Program-made: the position numbers and the translations under genes | Assembly: GCA_946807835.1 (NCBI GenBank) | Contig: OX327702.1 | Span: 18,662,001-18,726,000, forward strand | Direction: 5' to 3' | From: Ailanthus altissimus | Taxonomy: Eukaryota; Streptophyta; Magnoliopsida; Sapindales; Simaroubaceae | DNA: 64,000 nucleotides | Notes under the pieces: generated by a model | What the model saw: the letters and a program-made list of their open reading frames with translations, nothing else | Databases searched by the model: none | Told to the model about the DNA's origin: nothing | Shown: positions 12,193 through 22,808 of the stretch, one piece after another | How positions within the stretch are numbered: the first letter of the stretch is position 1 | Layout of the letters: the number at the start of each line of letters is the position of its first letter

Positions 12193-12680
12193 GGGAAAGA
12201 GCTATACCATACACCTATTTTGTAATGCACTTATTTTGTAATTCACTTATTTTGTAATGCACTTGTACTTTGTATTACATACTTATTTATTTTATTTTAA
12301 TGCACTTATTTATTTTGTCTTTAATATTAATGTTGATAATTTTCATAAAATTTTGACAGAATCTCCTCTATAATATGGACTATCTCAAACCTGTCATATT
12401 GAATAAACACATTTCTATCAAATTGCAAAATCACTTTCGCATACATACACCCAAATCAACACCCACAAACTATTATGACATATCAATTATACATCCAAAT
12501 CAATGCATATTGAATAAATCACACTTCTATCAAACTACAAAAACACTTCCGCATACATACACCTAAAATAATTATGGTATATCAATTATACACCCAAATC
12601 AATGCATGTAAAAAAATTATAGTACTAAATATCTATGAAGTTGTAGTCTACAAATCAATGACCATCTTCTGTTTATAAAA
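12193..12680. repeat. Spacer between convergent MULE genes with tandem repeats
   Basis: Two short repeat clusters. The first (12222-12306) repeats cacttattttgtaatg. The second is a duplicated ~105-bp unit (about 12397-12507 and 12509-12608) with shared blocks ttctatcaaa, cgcatacatacacc and ccaaatcaatgcat. ORFs across it are low complexity and were not called. This is probably 3' UTR/spacer of the two convergent genes. Confidence 0.55.
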
Positions 12681-12689
12681 TATACCAAT

Positions 12690-15540
12690 GTCAGGGAACG
12701 AGTCAAATGGCCGATAACATAAGATATTCAATATACATACAGGCGAAGACGCCAAGTCCCCGTTCCCGACCTCTTGTTACGGCACATTCTCCCGGATATG
12801 AGTCACCGGCCAAGGGAACAAATTTGGATTTTGTATGTCCCTCAAACTATAAAATCTACACCTTTGAAGGTATAAAGATATTGCAACACACAAAGGCTCT
12901 ATAAATTTCATGATAGACTCGTCTGAATGGTCATTCACGCTGGAATCATAAAGAACGATTGTAAACCGAGTAAGGTCAAGTTGTGCTACAATCCAATGCT
13001 CTTGATTGATATTCAGAGGAATATATACCTACAAAAATAATTATGGTATTATATTTAACTTAATATTGTTATATGCACAGTAAAAAGTAATTATTATTCT
13101 TAAAAAGTACCTTATTGACCATTGCCCACGGTTTAGCATCAAGTAACTCGGTCTTTATTCCGAGTGCATAAGCTAACAACGTTTCGAGCCAATCGTTGTT
13201 GTCTGGAGGATTGGCAGTGAAGGACATTTGCCACATTTATCGAATGTACTCCTAAACACAAATAAAAGATACTCGTTAAAGTCGATAATAATTAATATAC
13301 ACATTCGTTGAGATGATAATGTTATATACACAATAAACGGGTAATATAATAACTTACGTAAAAATATGCATCTGCAGTTGTACAATCCTGTATGTACATG
13401 TCAGAAAATGTTCTTTGACGCAAACACAAAACCTTTAAATATTCATTTATATACTGCAAAACACACAGAATATGTATAAGTTTTGATATTATTAGACAAT
13501 TCACAAAATAAAAAAAAAGTTAAAATAAATCCTCACCGAATCGTCAAGCCAATTTTGTAGTATCTCATTAAACCATGTGTTGTTTAGATCGAGTCCGTAC
13601 AAATGAACCCGTTGTGTTGGGTCATTATTTTTTATCCAATCCAGAAGCTCAGCATATTTACTCTGATTAATAGGAATCAGCTACTCGTTTATGTCAATAG
13701 TAGGTCCTACTTGCAATTCCACAAGTTTCTTCTTCGCGGGCTGTTTTAACGGATTAGTATATGAACTGACTTGGGTTGCTGCCTTCTTGCGAAGACGCCC
13801 ATACCTACTTATATTTTCACCCAATGGAGCAGGTATAATTTTTAAACTTGTAGGGCTATCAGCAACAGGAACAAATAACTGATGGTGAAACTCGCTGGCA
13901 TGAGCAAATGTATGAAAGTCAGCAGCCATGAATTTGATACCTTACAAAACCAAACAATACCGGTTAATGTATTGACTTGTTAAACTTTGTATGCAATATA
14001 TTTTAGGTTTAAAACGTACCATACTCTGCCTTACATCCTCAGAGATCTTTGCTGGTTTAAGCTGTTGCATCAAGAGAAATATCTAATGCAAGATATTTTC
14101 TTCAGCTTTATCAATCTTGGCTGAAAGCTCTGCGTTACCTTTATCAATCCTGGTAAATATCCCTTTTTCAAGATCATCCATCTTCTTCTCCAAGATTTGA
14201 TACTGTGATGTTGACGTGCCTGATTGAAACTATACATAAGTTATTATAATCAATTTTCACAAGCTAATACTAACTAGTAACATAAGCATCAGATAATTCA
14301 AAGGAAAAAAAATTAAATTATTATATCATTGATTCAGTCGTTGGTGGGGCTTCAAATTCGTGGAGATGCTGCAGAGTTTTGGTGAATTGGGTGTCCGGGA
14401 TATCAACTGTCTCCAACTTAAGACTCCATTCCCATTTTTTCGATGGAATGCAAAAGTTTACCGCCGCGCGATAGTCCACAGTCTTCTCATATTTGCAGGG
14501 TACCAACTTCCTATGAACCTCCAAAACCTTTATAATATTTTAGATTTATTAATCATTATTAGAAAATATAACACAAATTATAAGGAAGTTATATATATTT
14601 TTTGTTGAACATAAAAGCATACTCCAACACCATCGAAGAGGACATCTACGACGTTTTCGTATAATGGGGTGCTCATGCCAGACCAATTTAGAATACGAGA
14701 AAAATAGTCTCCATTCCTATCGGCAAACAACTTTTCATATCTTGGGATCACCTCGTAGATCCACACCTGAGATGATAACAAATTTAAATTACAATACCAA
14801 CAAAATAAATTTTTGTCTATCATAATATCATAATGAATCAAAAAGATAGAATTACTTACCAAAAATGTGTGACAAAATAAGTATAAGTTGTATAATTCTA
14901 TATCCTTAACATCTGTTTTTTTTACCTTCGTCAACTTTTTAATTGGAGCCGTGCATAAACTATTGTAGAGTACAGTCCATGCAATCGCGCCTCAAGGATA
15001 GACATTAAACTCATCTAAATTATCTACGAGACGAAGTACAAAATATTGTATGATTCTATTCCGATCACGTGGCATTATCAATTTATAAAATACATAAAAT
15101 AGACACATTTTTACTGCATTTACATCATCGTCAAATGTAACGCTGCCGAACCACAGATCCAAATCCTTGCAAGTCAACTGACTTCTACCCGAAAAATATT
15201 TATAACAAAGTCTATCACCTAACCCACTTACTACAGGATAATCCCCCATCCTCAAATCAATAATCAAATAAAAATTTTGACGAGAAAATCTAATACGTCT
15301 TTTACCTATATAGAACCATAATTTTTTATATAAATTTTTGGTATGCACACGTCTTAATAAAATCTCATATGCTAAAATACCTGAGAATAGAATATGTGAT
15401 ACATCCAATAAACTACCAAAACATGTGGTTTTAAATATTTCTACCTGCCTCGAAGTCAATTTATTTTTTATATTTCGTATAACCCATAATTTTGAGTACG
15501 TATGTACGTTCGCTCGGTAGAAATATTTTTCGGTAATCAA
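12690..15540 (-). pseudogene. DUF1985/Ulp1-like (C48) cysteine protease of the MULE, decayed
   Basis: Read 5' to 3' on the minus strand. A DUF1985-type domain runs from an ATG at 15540 to about 14992, with LTSRQVEIFKTTCFG, GLGDRLCYKYFSG and RIIQYFVLRLVDNL. More of the protein follows in pieces (WIYEVIPRYEKLF at ~14750; YEKTVDYRAAVNFC at ~14480; a Lys-rich linker 13929-13681; TWFNEILQNWLDDS at ~13560). The C48 catalytic region follows: the His is in NINQEHWIVAQLDL (~13000), the Asp in VLYDSS (~12950), and the distal motif GVFACMYIEYL at ~12740. Just before that motif one base is missing relative to the expected Asp-Cys-Gly, shifting frame at the catalytic Cys. Other stops occur. In the family this fold cleaves SUMO or ubiquitin-like proteins; its role in MULEs is unknown. 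Confidence 0.8.
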
Positions 15541-15670
15541 AATTTAATTTAATTACAACTAACAACCTAGACTATTTACATAATTATTAAATAATTTAAA
15601 TTATTAAATTAAATAATTATAAATAAACATAAACAACATAAATTAATTAATAAAATTTTTAAAAATGGGA

Positions 15671-15921
15671 ATTTTTGTGGTCAGACGCGGCGGCGCGTGC
15701 GTCTACGCGCTGCTGGCGGCGGGCGAGTAGACGCACGCGCCACCGCGTTAGCGCAAGCCGCTTGGCACGCGCCCAACGGCCTAGCCCTGGCCAACCGCAT
15801 TAGGTGCACGTCGCTTGGCGTATGCTAAGCAGCGTGCGCTTAACGCGGTTGGGGCGTGCATCTACTCGCTAGCCACCAGTAGCGCGTAGGCGCATGTGCC
15901 GCGGCGTCTTACCACAAAAAT
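15671..15921. repeat. GC-rich 251-bp foldback near the right end of the MULE
   Basis: Arms start and end with perfectly complementary ATTTTTGTGGT (15671-15681) and ACCACAAAAAT (15911-15921). Inside them about 65 bp pair well (for example CTACGCGCTGCTGG with CCAGTAGCGCGTAG). The pairing continues inward through ACCGCGTTAGCGC and GCGCTTAACGCGGT, so nearly the whole block can form one hairpin. It is strongly GC-rich in otherwise very AT-rich DNA and has many CpG steps. It lies between the protease gene start and the right TIR. Confidence 0.85.
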
Positions 15922-16259
15922 AAGTCGGATTCACCTTTTTCGGTCACATTTTCAATCTACACACATTTTTAACTTTCTATATCTACATCTACACATTTCT
16001 ACATATTTTTAACTAATATAAATTATAATATTCAAAAATAAATTTATAAATACACTTACCAATTTTGTTTTTCTATAAAGAAATTGTAGTGTTAACCGTG
16101 TGAGGTAGGAGTGTTAGTGAAAGTTAACCGGCACCGTGAGAGAGAGAGAGGGAGAGAAAGTAACCGTGAGAGTGAGAGGAAAAGAGGAAAAAGGGAAAGT
16201 GTCGGTGAGGAAAAGAAGAAAATTAGAATAAAAAAATTATTTTTTTACTTTATTTAATA

Positions 16260-16372
16260 TAAGAGTAAAATAGAAAAAAAAATTATATAATTAGTTAGGA
16301 ATGTATAAATTATTTTGACTCGGTCAAAATAATTTATTTATTAAAAAATAAGGTCAAATCGATCAATTTCCC
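16260..16372 (-). repeat. Right terminal inverted repeat of the MULE
   Basis: Partner of 8515-8625. Read on the minus strand it begins GGGAAATTGATCGATTTGACC and runs to ...CTATTTTACTCTTA. The base after its outer end starts the 9-mer ttatataaa, which pairs with ttgtataaa at the left. Confidence 0.75.
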
Positions 16373-16381
16373 TTATATAAA

Positions 16382-18140
16382 TCGGCAATTTTAGAAGTAA
16401 TATTGTGTAGATTGATATCTTTACACTAGTGGTTGATTTAAAATTAAAAAAATAACTAATAATTAGTAAGTTTTTTAAATTATTAATAAGATCAATAATT
16501 TATGTTAAAAATAAATAAAAATAATTAAATTGTGAATAAAATAACTTAAATACGAAGTAAATCGCATAAAAAATGTGTTGAAATAAAAAAAAAAAAAGGT
16601 GGCCACGCGAATAGCATGCTCATTATCGTGCTCAAACTACCCTCTAATATAATGGAGGGACCCTGAGTCTTTTACTATTTAATGTGATAAAAGGACTCAA
16701 CACTTGAGTATTTGAAAATGTGCTGTTAAACTCAACACTTTAGCATTAAAAATGCTAAAATTAACAACTAAAAGAAACTTTCTCAAAGCACTAAGCTCCA
16801 ATATAATTTGTTTTCGGTCTTGCACATCTGTAAAAAGTGGTAAAGTTTGCATTACAAAATTGAGCCTGCGGCCAGGCGTTTGGCAACACAGGATTTTATA
16901 AGATAAAAAGTATGCGGACTAAGTAGCATTGCATTACTCTTCTACGGCCAAATGTATTGCATTATTTTAAAATTATATACTAAAAATTTCTATTCTATGT
17001 GTAACTGCAAAATTAGAATGTATTGTATTATACAAAAACACAAAATAATACAGTCTATGAATTAAAAAAAAAAAAAAATTGATCTTTACAGAACGTGGGG
17101 TAATTGATGGATTTGACAATTTTTTTCATGTAACAATTTTTTAAAATATAATAAAAATATGTTGATTTAAATAATAATATTATTACATAATAAAATAACA
17201 TCATTTAAAAAAAATACAATAATATTAAATAATAACATTAGTGAGTTTAAATAGTAGATATTAATATTAGTAAAATAAAATAATTATGAAAGTAATAAAT
17301 AATGTTAAATACAGCAATGACAACAACAACATTAATAATAGTAGTTATAATAATATAAAAATCATAATATTATTAAATAATGAAATATTTTTTTTAAAAA
17401 TAAAATATATTAAATTATTAGATAGAATAAAAAAAATGATGATGATGATAATAACAATAATACTCATAGCAATCTAATACTATTTCTGATATTATTATTG
17501 AATACTAAAACTATTATTGGTAAAATAGTATTATTTTGTCATACTAACAATAACCATAATAACTAAAAAATATCAGTTATAAAATAATAATAAATAATTA
17601 GTATTTTATTATTAATAAAAAATAATTAATTACAATAACAAAATAATAATATCTAAAAGTAATAGTGATAAAATAATAAAAATATATATATTATGCATAT
17701 TATAATTCAATAATTTCCATAACAACACCAAATACAATATTATACTAAATTTAATATATTCTAATCCAATTTTTATTATCCAATCCACGGGTCATAAAAC
17801 TTGCTTACAGGGTTTATATTTGTAATCACATTCGAATCTTGAACTCTTCTTTATCTAGTTGTTCTTAGCTTGTTGTTTATAAATTGATTCTTTACTTCTT
17901 ACAAATTTTGGTAGTTCGGTGTTAACTTTAAGTATCCTACATCAGCATTTTACCTAATCTTACTTGCATTGTGGATTATTTACCTAATTTTACTTATATT
18001 ATGGATTATATGTAGGGAATTTCTCTTTCTCGGGTTACACTGCGTCACAAGGTAAATCTTTTTTTTTTCTTTTTTTTTTTTCTGCTTGTTCACAAAAGAA
18101 GGGGTGTGTTTATATTTTTCTGCTTGTTCACAAAAGGAGG
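16382..18140. other. AT-rich intergenic region with small repeats
   Basis: No gene was seen. Contents include a short hairpin TTTAGCATTAAAAATGCTAAA region (~16739-16759), an AAT-rich microsatellite-like tract (17150-17720), and two small direct duplications next to the POP4-like remnant: a ~30-bp unit around cctaat(c/t)ttacttgcattgtggatta (17954-18010) and ctgcttgttcacaaaag (18081 and 18119). Confidence 0.5.
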
Positions 18141-18147
18141 ATTAGTG

Positions 18148-20890
18148 TCCAGATTTGGAAGAAAGTAGCCCAACATATTTACAGCTCCCTGAACCCATTC
18201 ATGAGAATCTGCTGGCAACCAATATCAAGGTACCTTTTGCTGACACAATCCGAACTAGCTATACAATTTACAATACATCAAATATTATCATCTCCTTGGC
18301 ATTTTTCAGGCCTTCTAGTAAGAGAGGAAGCACAGTTGATAAGGTTTTCCATGAGCTTTTTCAAAGTGGTGATTTAGCTCAGAAGTACTTGCAAGGATCT
18401 AGAAGCATGAAAATTGACAATTGGATCCTCCTTGATAATTACATACATGTGGCGTATCTACAGGATCTCGAAAAGGCTTTGCGAGCCCACTCAAAACGCT
18501 CTGGAAAGCACGTCCATGAAACAACTTAAAAGAAGTGAATCGTTTGATTTGCCTCTTGGTCTGCAAAAGTAAGTTCTCTAAGTTGCATATGGTTGATAGT
18601 TGCAACTTCTTCGTTTCTCTCCATCCATACTTATATTTTATTCTGTTATCATTGCCGGGTTGGGTGAAAATTTTCAAGTGTCTTCTATTTCCTTTGGTAT
18701 TAGACGTAACAGTGTAGAGACATAGTTTTGTTTTCTAGAACAAAGATATATATTAAAAAGAAAACAGAGGACAGAGAAGGAAAGAAAGAAAAGAGAGCTG
18801 ACAAGGGAATCTGGGAAGTGGGGCATCCAAATTGACACCGTATGAACTTGGGCCAGAATTGCTAGTGTAGAAGCTGCAAACTTCATGTGGAATTGGGTGA
18901 ACAGTACTTCTGTGTTGAAAAAAATTGTTTTGTATTATAGGAATTACATAATGATATAAGTAAATAAATTGAAGTCTAAGAAGGGCAATACATTGTTTTT
19001 AAATTATTTTTACTCTTATAATTAAAGATGTAAATGGATTTGTTAGTACATAATTTTAGGATTTAATGACTTTTGAAAAAAACATTCCGTACATACTAAA
19101 TACTTTTTTTGGACTAAAAGTGTTTAAACTCATAAATTAATTAATAAAAAAAAAATTTAAATCAAAAATTGAGGAGAAGTTAATTTTTTTGTTTTAAATA
19201 TGCTGCAGTATTTATAGAATTATCTCTTTGGAGAGACGTAACACCTCTTTGAAAAGCCATATCATATGAAAATAGTAAGTGATTATTTGGAGGGCCACTA
19301 ACTTAGCTCTGAGCGCCGCGGCGCTCATCCTTAGCGCTGCAGTGCTTAACGTTTGTTTTGGGCTTTGTTCGACTGGGTGCCGCGGAGCCCAGGGGCCAGC
19401 ATTGCAGTGCTCTATTTCAATGACTAGAGCACCACGATGTTGAGCGTTGGGCCCAAGCCTCCTACAACTTGAACGCTTTCCTTCGACCATCTTTTTCTTC
19501 TCGGCTATTTTTCTATACTCTAATATTTGTTTTCCACTTGTATTTTTAAAATGAATTCTTAAATTTCAACATTCTGAACTTGTTCGAGTTGGCCATTTTG
19601 TGTTTGTGTTGTGTTTTGTGGATGAGTTTAAAGTTGCACCTGCAAAGGCAGCCTACTTTTGGTTTATATTTACTGGTCTGGATTTTCTTTTCTTTTCTTT
19701 TTTTCATTTTGGTTTTTCTTAACTTCGCTGCATATATTTGGAATATAGAAAAGAGTAGTAGATTTCTCTTGAATGTTGAAGGGACAAGGAGAATGCTGAC
19801 TAATGGCTTTTTGTTCAGTTCTCAAGACTTTATGCCTGGCTTATGTATCTTTGTGATTTTAATTTGACAATGCTTCTTTTCTTTTTTTCTTTTTTCCTCC
19901 TAAAAATTGTTGGTCTGAGTCGAGTTACAGGTTTGAAAAGTATAAGCCAATGCATGAAATGTGGAAAGGCTATATTATGCAACTTCTTAAAAGCACCTGG
20001 TTAGAGAATTTTTCCTAGTAATTTTGTTGATTTTTCAATATATTTTGTTTATCGTTGTGATGCTGTATTCAAACTTCCAGGAAAAATCAGTTGGCTAGGT
20101 ATCTTCAGAGTGCAGATTTACACGGTGCTAATATTCTGGATAACATGCTCTTATCTGCAACATCTGTTTTGCATTATGCAATGAATACCAATGGAAATAT
20201 AGAAGCCATTTTCTTCTTCTTTCTGAAGAATCTATGAATGATCATTAAACTTTGAACCGAGGCTAGAACGTTCAAAACAACACCAAGTTGGGCAGATCTT
20301 AACATCTAAGCATACATGCATAAATAATTGTCAGACTACTTTGTTAGAATTTTTATATTCCCTTTTGCTTGAAAGAACTGTCAAACAACTTGTCATGTTG
20401 AAGGGGTGCACTGTTGTGGGAACAATGAAAACCAATTACGATATCTAGAAAGACCTACAGCTGAAACAAGTAGTTTTTTTTACAGGTATCCTGATAGTCA
20501 AAATTCTCACCAAAATGGGCAATTGGATGAACAAGTTATAGTACAGGAAACTTTTTCTAGCCTTTAACTCTACCCTTTATGCTTTTTTATTTTTAATTCC
20601 TATTAAACAAATAGTGAAAGAATTCTTATCTATATGATCTTTTGGGTAATATCCTGTCAAAAAATCTCAGTGAGAGTGCATTCATGAACTCAACTTGCGC
20701 ACCAATTAATGGTGCCTAGGGCATTTGAAATATTAAAAGACTAAAAGAGCAGCATAATTCTTTTTTCCTTTTTTGTTCTGATTATTTGTTCTAATAATCT
20801 TCTCTATTCTTTGCAGTTGCCGAGTGTAAGATAACCGCTTTTGCTGGAGTAAGTGGTATTATGATTCATGAAACTGCAGAAACATTCGTG
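18148..20890 (+). pseudogene. POP4: RNase P/MRP subunit POP4 (Rpp29)-like gene, truncated pseudogene
   Basis: Recognisable exon-like blocks are about 18148-18229 (PTYLQLPEPIHENLL), 18310-18568 (RGSTVDKVFHELFQ, LQGSRSMKIDNWILL, then SMKQLKRSESFDLP), 19931-19999 (KYKPMHEMWKGYIMQLL), 20081-20139 (NQLARYLQSADLHGA) and 20817-20890 (VAECKITAFAGVSGIMIHET). These match the plant POP4/Rpp29 family, a protein subunit of nuclear RNase P and RNase MRP used in tRNA and rRNA processing. Lesions: a two-base loss near 18511 shifts frame inside exon 2; intron phases around the first block do not fit; the donor after 20139 reads AT instead of GT. No N-terminal exon is seen upstream. The C-terminal exons expected after 20890 are absent; an LTR element begins 120 bp later. 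A functional copy presumably exists elsewhere. Confidence 0.75.
19308..19460. repeat. Cluster of GC-rich palindromes in a POP4-like intron
   Basis: Contains the perfect 16-bp palindrome GAGCGCCGCGGCGCTC at 19311-19326. Related near-palindromes follow: TAGCGCTGCAGTGCTTAA (~19333), GGGTGCCGCGGAGCCC (~19375), GCATTGCAGTGCTC (~19397) and GAGCACCACGATG (~19426). The block lies within the large interval between POP4-like blocks 2 and 3 and probably belongs to a separate inserted repeat. No coding content is supported. Confidence 0.55.
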
Positions 20891-21009
20891 GTAAGTTGGC
20901 CTTAATAGTAGCCAAAATTAGTATAACTTATGACATATGGTTAAAAAATCATTTGTTCGTGCTTGTTTCCACATCTACTGTTTGTTTTGTCCCTGCTTGG
21001 TTTTGCCAA

Positions 21010-21383
21010 TGATAAACCAAGAAGATCTCAACGAGTGGCTAAGAAAAATCCAAAGTATTTGAATTAAAAAGTTAGTTTACTTAATTAGTCATACAATACA
21101 AGTAATGGGATTATTTGACAAATTGTAAGGAAGAAATTCAAGTTTGTTAAACGTGTTTATCAGTTTGTTATTCTGTTGCCACTAGCCTATGCTATTAGTC
21201 TATCATATTTCTTAGAGATATTACTTAAGAATTAGGATTGGTTGTTATTTTTCATTATTATTTAAACTCCTCTATAGTGATAATAAAGGACAACAGATTT
21301 TTCAATCAAAACACTTGTGGTTTGTTCTTACTCGAAGAGAACTTATTTTCTGCTAATTTTATAGCTTTGACTGGGACTTATCA
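21010..21383 (+). repeat. 5' LTR of the chromovirus
   Basis: 374 bp, TG...CA. Aligns along its whole length to 27392-27760. Its first ~55 bases carry the same C-terminal pol codons that end the ORF in the 3' LTR. Confidence 0.88.
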
Positions 21384-21384
21384 T

Positions 21385-21396
21385 TGGTATCAGAGC
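21385..21396 (+). other. Primer-binding site (tRNA-Met) of the chromovirus
   Basis: TGGTATCAGAGC, complementary to the 3' end of initiator tRNA-Met, one base after the 5' LTR. This is the standard minus-strand primer site of many plant LTR elements. Confidence 0.85.
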
Positions 21397-21397
21397 T

Positions 21398-22442
21398 ATG
21401 GCAACCAACAAAGAAAGAATTGAAAACCTTGAAGAGGGACTACGAGGAGTTCAAGATAGTCTGAGTCGAATATAGGTTGGTGTGGCTGATAAATTCACTC
21501 AAATTGAGGCTGCCATAAAAAAATTGTCAGAAGTTCTACTTGCCAACCGAACTGCTTCATCCAGTAACATTCCTGGTGATCCGCCTACCAACTCTCCGAT
21601 TGGGCGCCTCCGCAACACAGTGGAGGAGACTCGGGATAGCTCTGAAGGAGGACGACCATTGTTCTTTTCAAAATTAGCTAAGCTAGAATTCCCTCGTTTC
21701 TTTGGAGACGATCCGATTGAATGGTTCACAAGAGTGGATCAATTCTTTGAGTATCAAAGCACTCCCGAACAACAGAAAGTGTCCTTAGCTTCCTTTCACC
21801 TTGAAGGCGAAGCAAATCAATGATGGCAATGGCTAAAAAGATCCTATACGGAAGAAAATAAGGAGGTAACATGGGGAAATTTCCAAGAAGAGCTATGGGC
21901 AAGATTTGGTCCTACCGAGTGTGAGGACTTTGATGAAGCTTTGTCGAGGGTGAAACAAATGGGCTCCTTATGTGATTATCAGAAAGAGTTTGAGCGGCTT
22001 GGTAATCGGGTACAAGGCTGGCCACAAAAAGCTTTAGTAGGGGCATTCATAGGCGGTCTCAAGCCAGAAATAGCTGATGGCATAAGAATGTTCAAACCGA
22101 AATCACTGAAGGAAGCCATAAGCCTTGCGAGGATGAAAGATGAGCAATTGACTCGACAGAGAAAAGTTACTCGTCCTTTCAATCGATCCATTACTGACTC
22201 CCCTTCTCCGGCAAAGTTTAAAGGAACTACTCCTTTCAAAAGGCTCACTTGGGATGAAATGCAAAAAAAAAATGGCGCAAGGACTATGTTTTAACTGTGA
22301 CCAAAAATTTACACAAGGGCATAGGTGTCGAGGGCCTCAGCTACTACTCTTAGATGGAAGCAATGACAATTCAGAAGATGATGAAACTGAAGACTCAGTG
22401 GAACAGCCACATGAGATTTCTCTACATGCACTTTCTGGTTAG
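21398..22442 (+). pseudogene. gag: Chromovirus gag, decayed
   Basis: Starts at the ATG at 21398, right behind the primer-binding site. A stop at ~21473 and a TGA at ~21821 interrupt it, and the frame shifts near 22260. The capsid-like region includes KLEFPRFFGDDPIEWFTRVD and a later SRVKQMGSLCDYQKEFERL. The C-terminal zinc knuckle reads CFNCDQKFTQGHRC. Gag builds the virus-like particle in this family; this copy is not translatable as one protein. Confidence 0.85.
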
Positions 22443-22457
22443 ACAACGTACAAGACA

Positions 22458-22808
22458 ATGCGGGTGGTGGCGAGGATTGGACCATATGAAGTGGTGGTCT
22501 TAATAGATAGTGGGTCTACTCACAATTTTATTAGCAAAAAGATGGCTAATATGATGCAACTACCTGTACTTCCAACCGAGCCGTTCAACGTTAAAGTGGC
22601 AAACAGAGAACCATTAAAATGTCAAGGCAGATTTGAAAATGTCCCAATTATGCTGCAAGGTATTCCTTTTGTCCTCACCTTATATGCATTACCCTTAAAT
22701 GGATTGGACTTGGTATTAGGTGTCTATTGGTTAGAGCAACTGAGAACGATGGCATGCAATTGGAAGAAATTAACCATGGAATTCCAGTGGGATAATAAAA
22801 ATAAATAA
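22458..22808 (+). pseudogene. Chromovirus aspartic protease segment
   Basis: An open stretch with the retropepsin active-site motif VLIDSGSTHNFIS and a later LDLVLGVYWL. It is separated from gag and RT by stops at 22441 and 22806. The active-site Asp is present, but the polyprotein context is broken. Confidence 0.8.

Larger units (their letters stand above)
8515..16372. mobile_element. Mutator-like element (MULE) carrying mudrA and an Ulp1-type protease gene
   Basis: A 7.86-kb unit is bounded by inverted repeats (8515-8625 and 16260-16372) that share aligned blocks such as GA[G/T]TTGACC, ATTTTAACCGA/ATTTTGACCGA and CTATTTTAC. Flanking 9-mers are ttgtataaa (8506-8514) and ttatataaa (16373-16381), 8 of 9 identical, as expected for the 9-bp target duplication of Mutator elements. 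Inside are a plus-strand mudrA-like gene and a convergent minus-strand DUF1985/C48 protease gene, both decayed. Plant MULEs with Ulp1-like genes are known (the Kaonashi/CUMULE type). GC-rich foldback blocks lie inside both ends. The copy cannot move on its own, since both genes carry stops or frameshifts. Confidence 0.85.
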
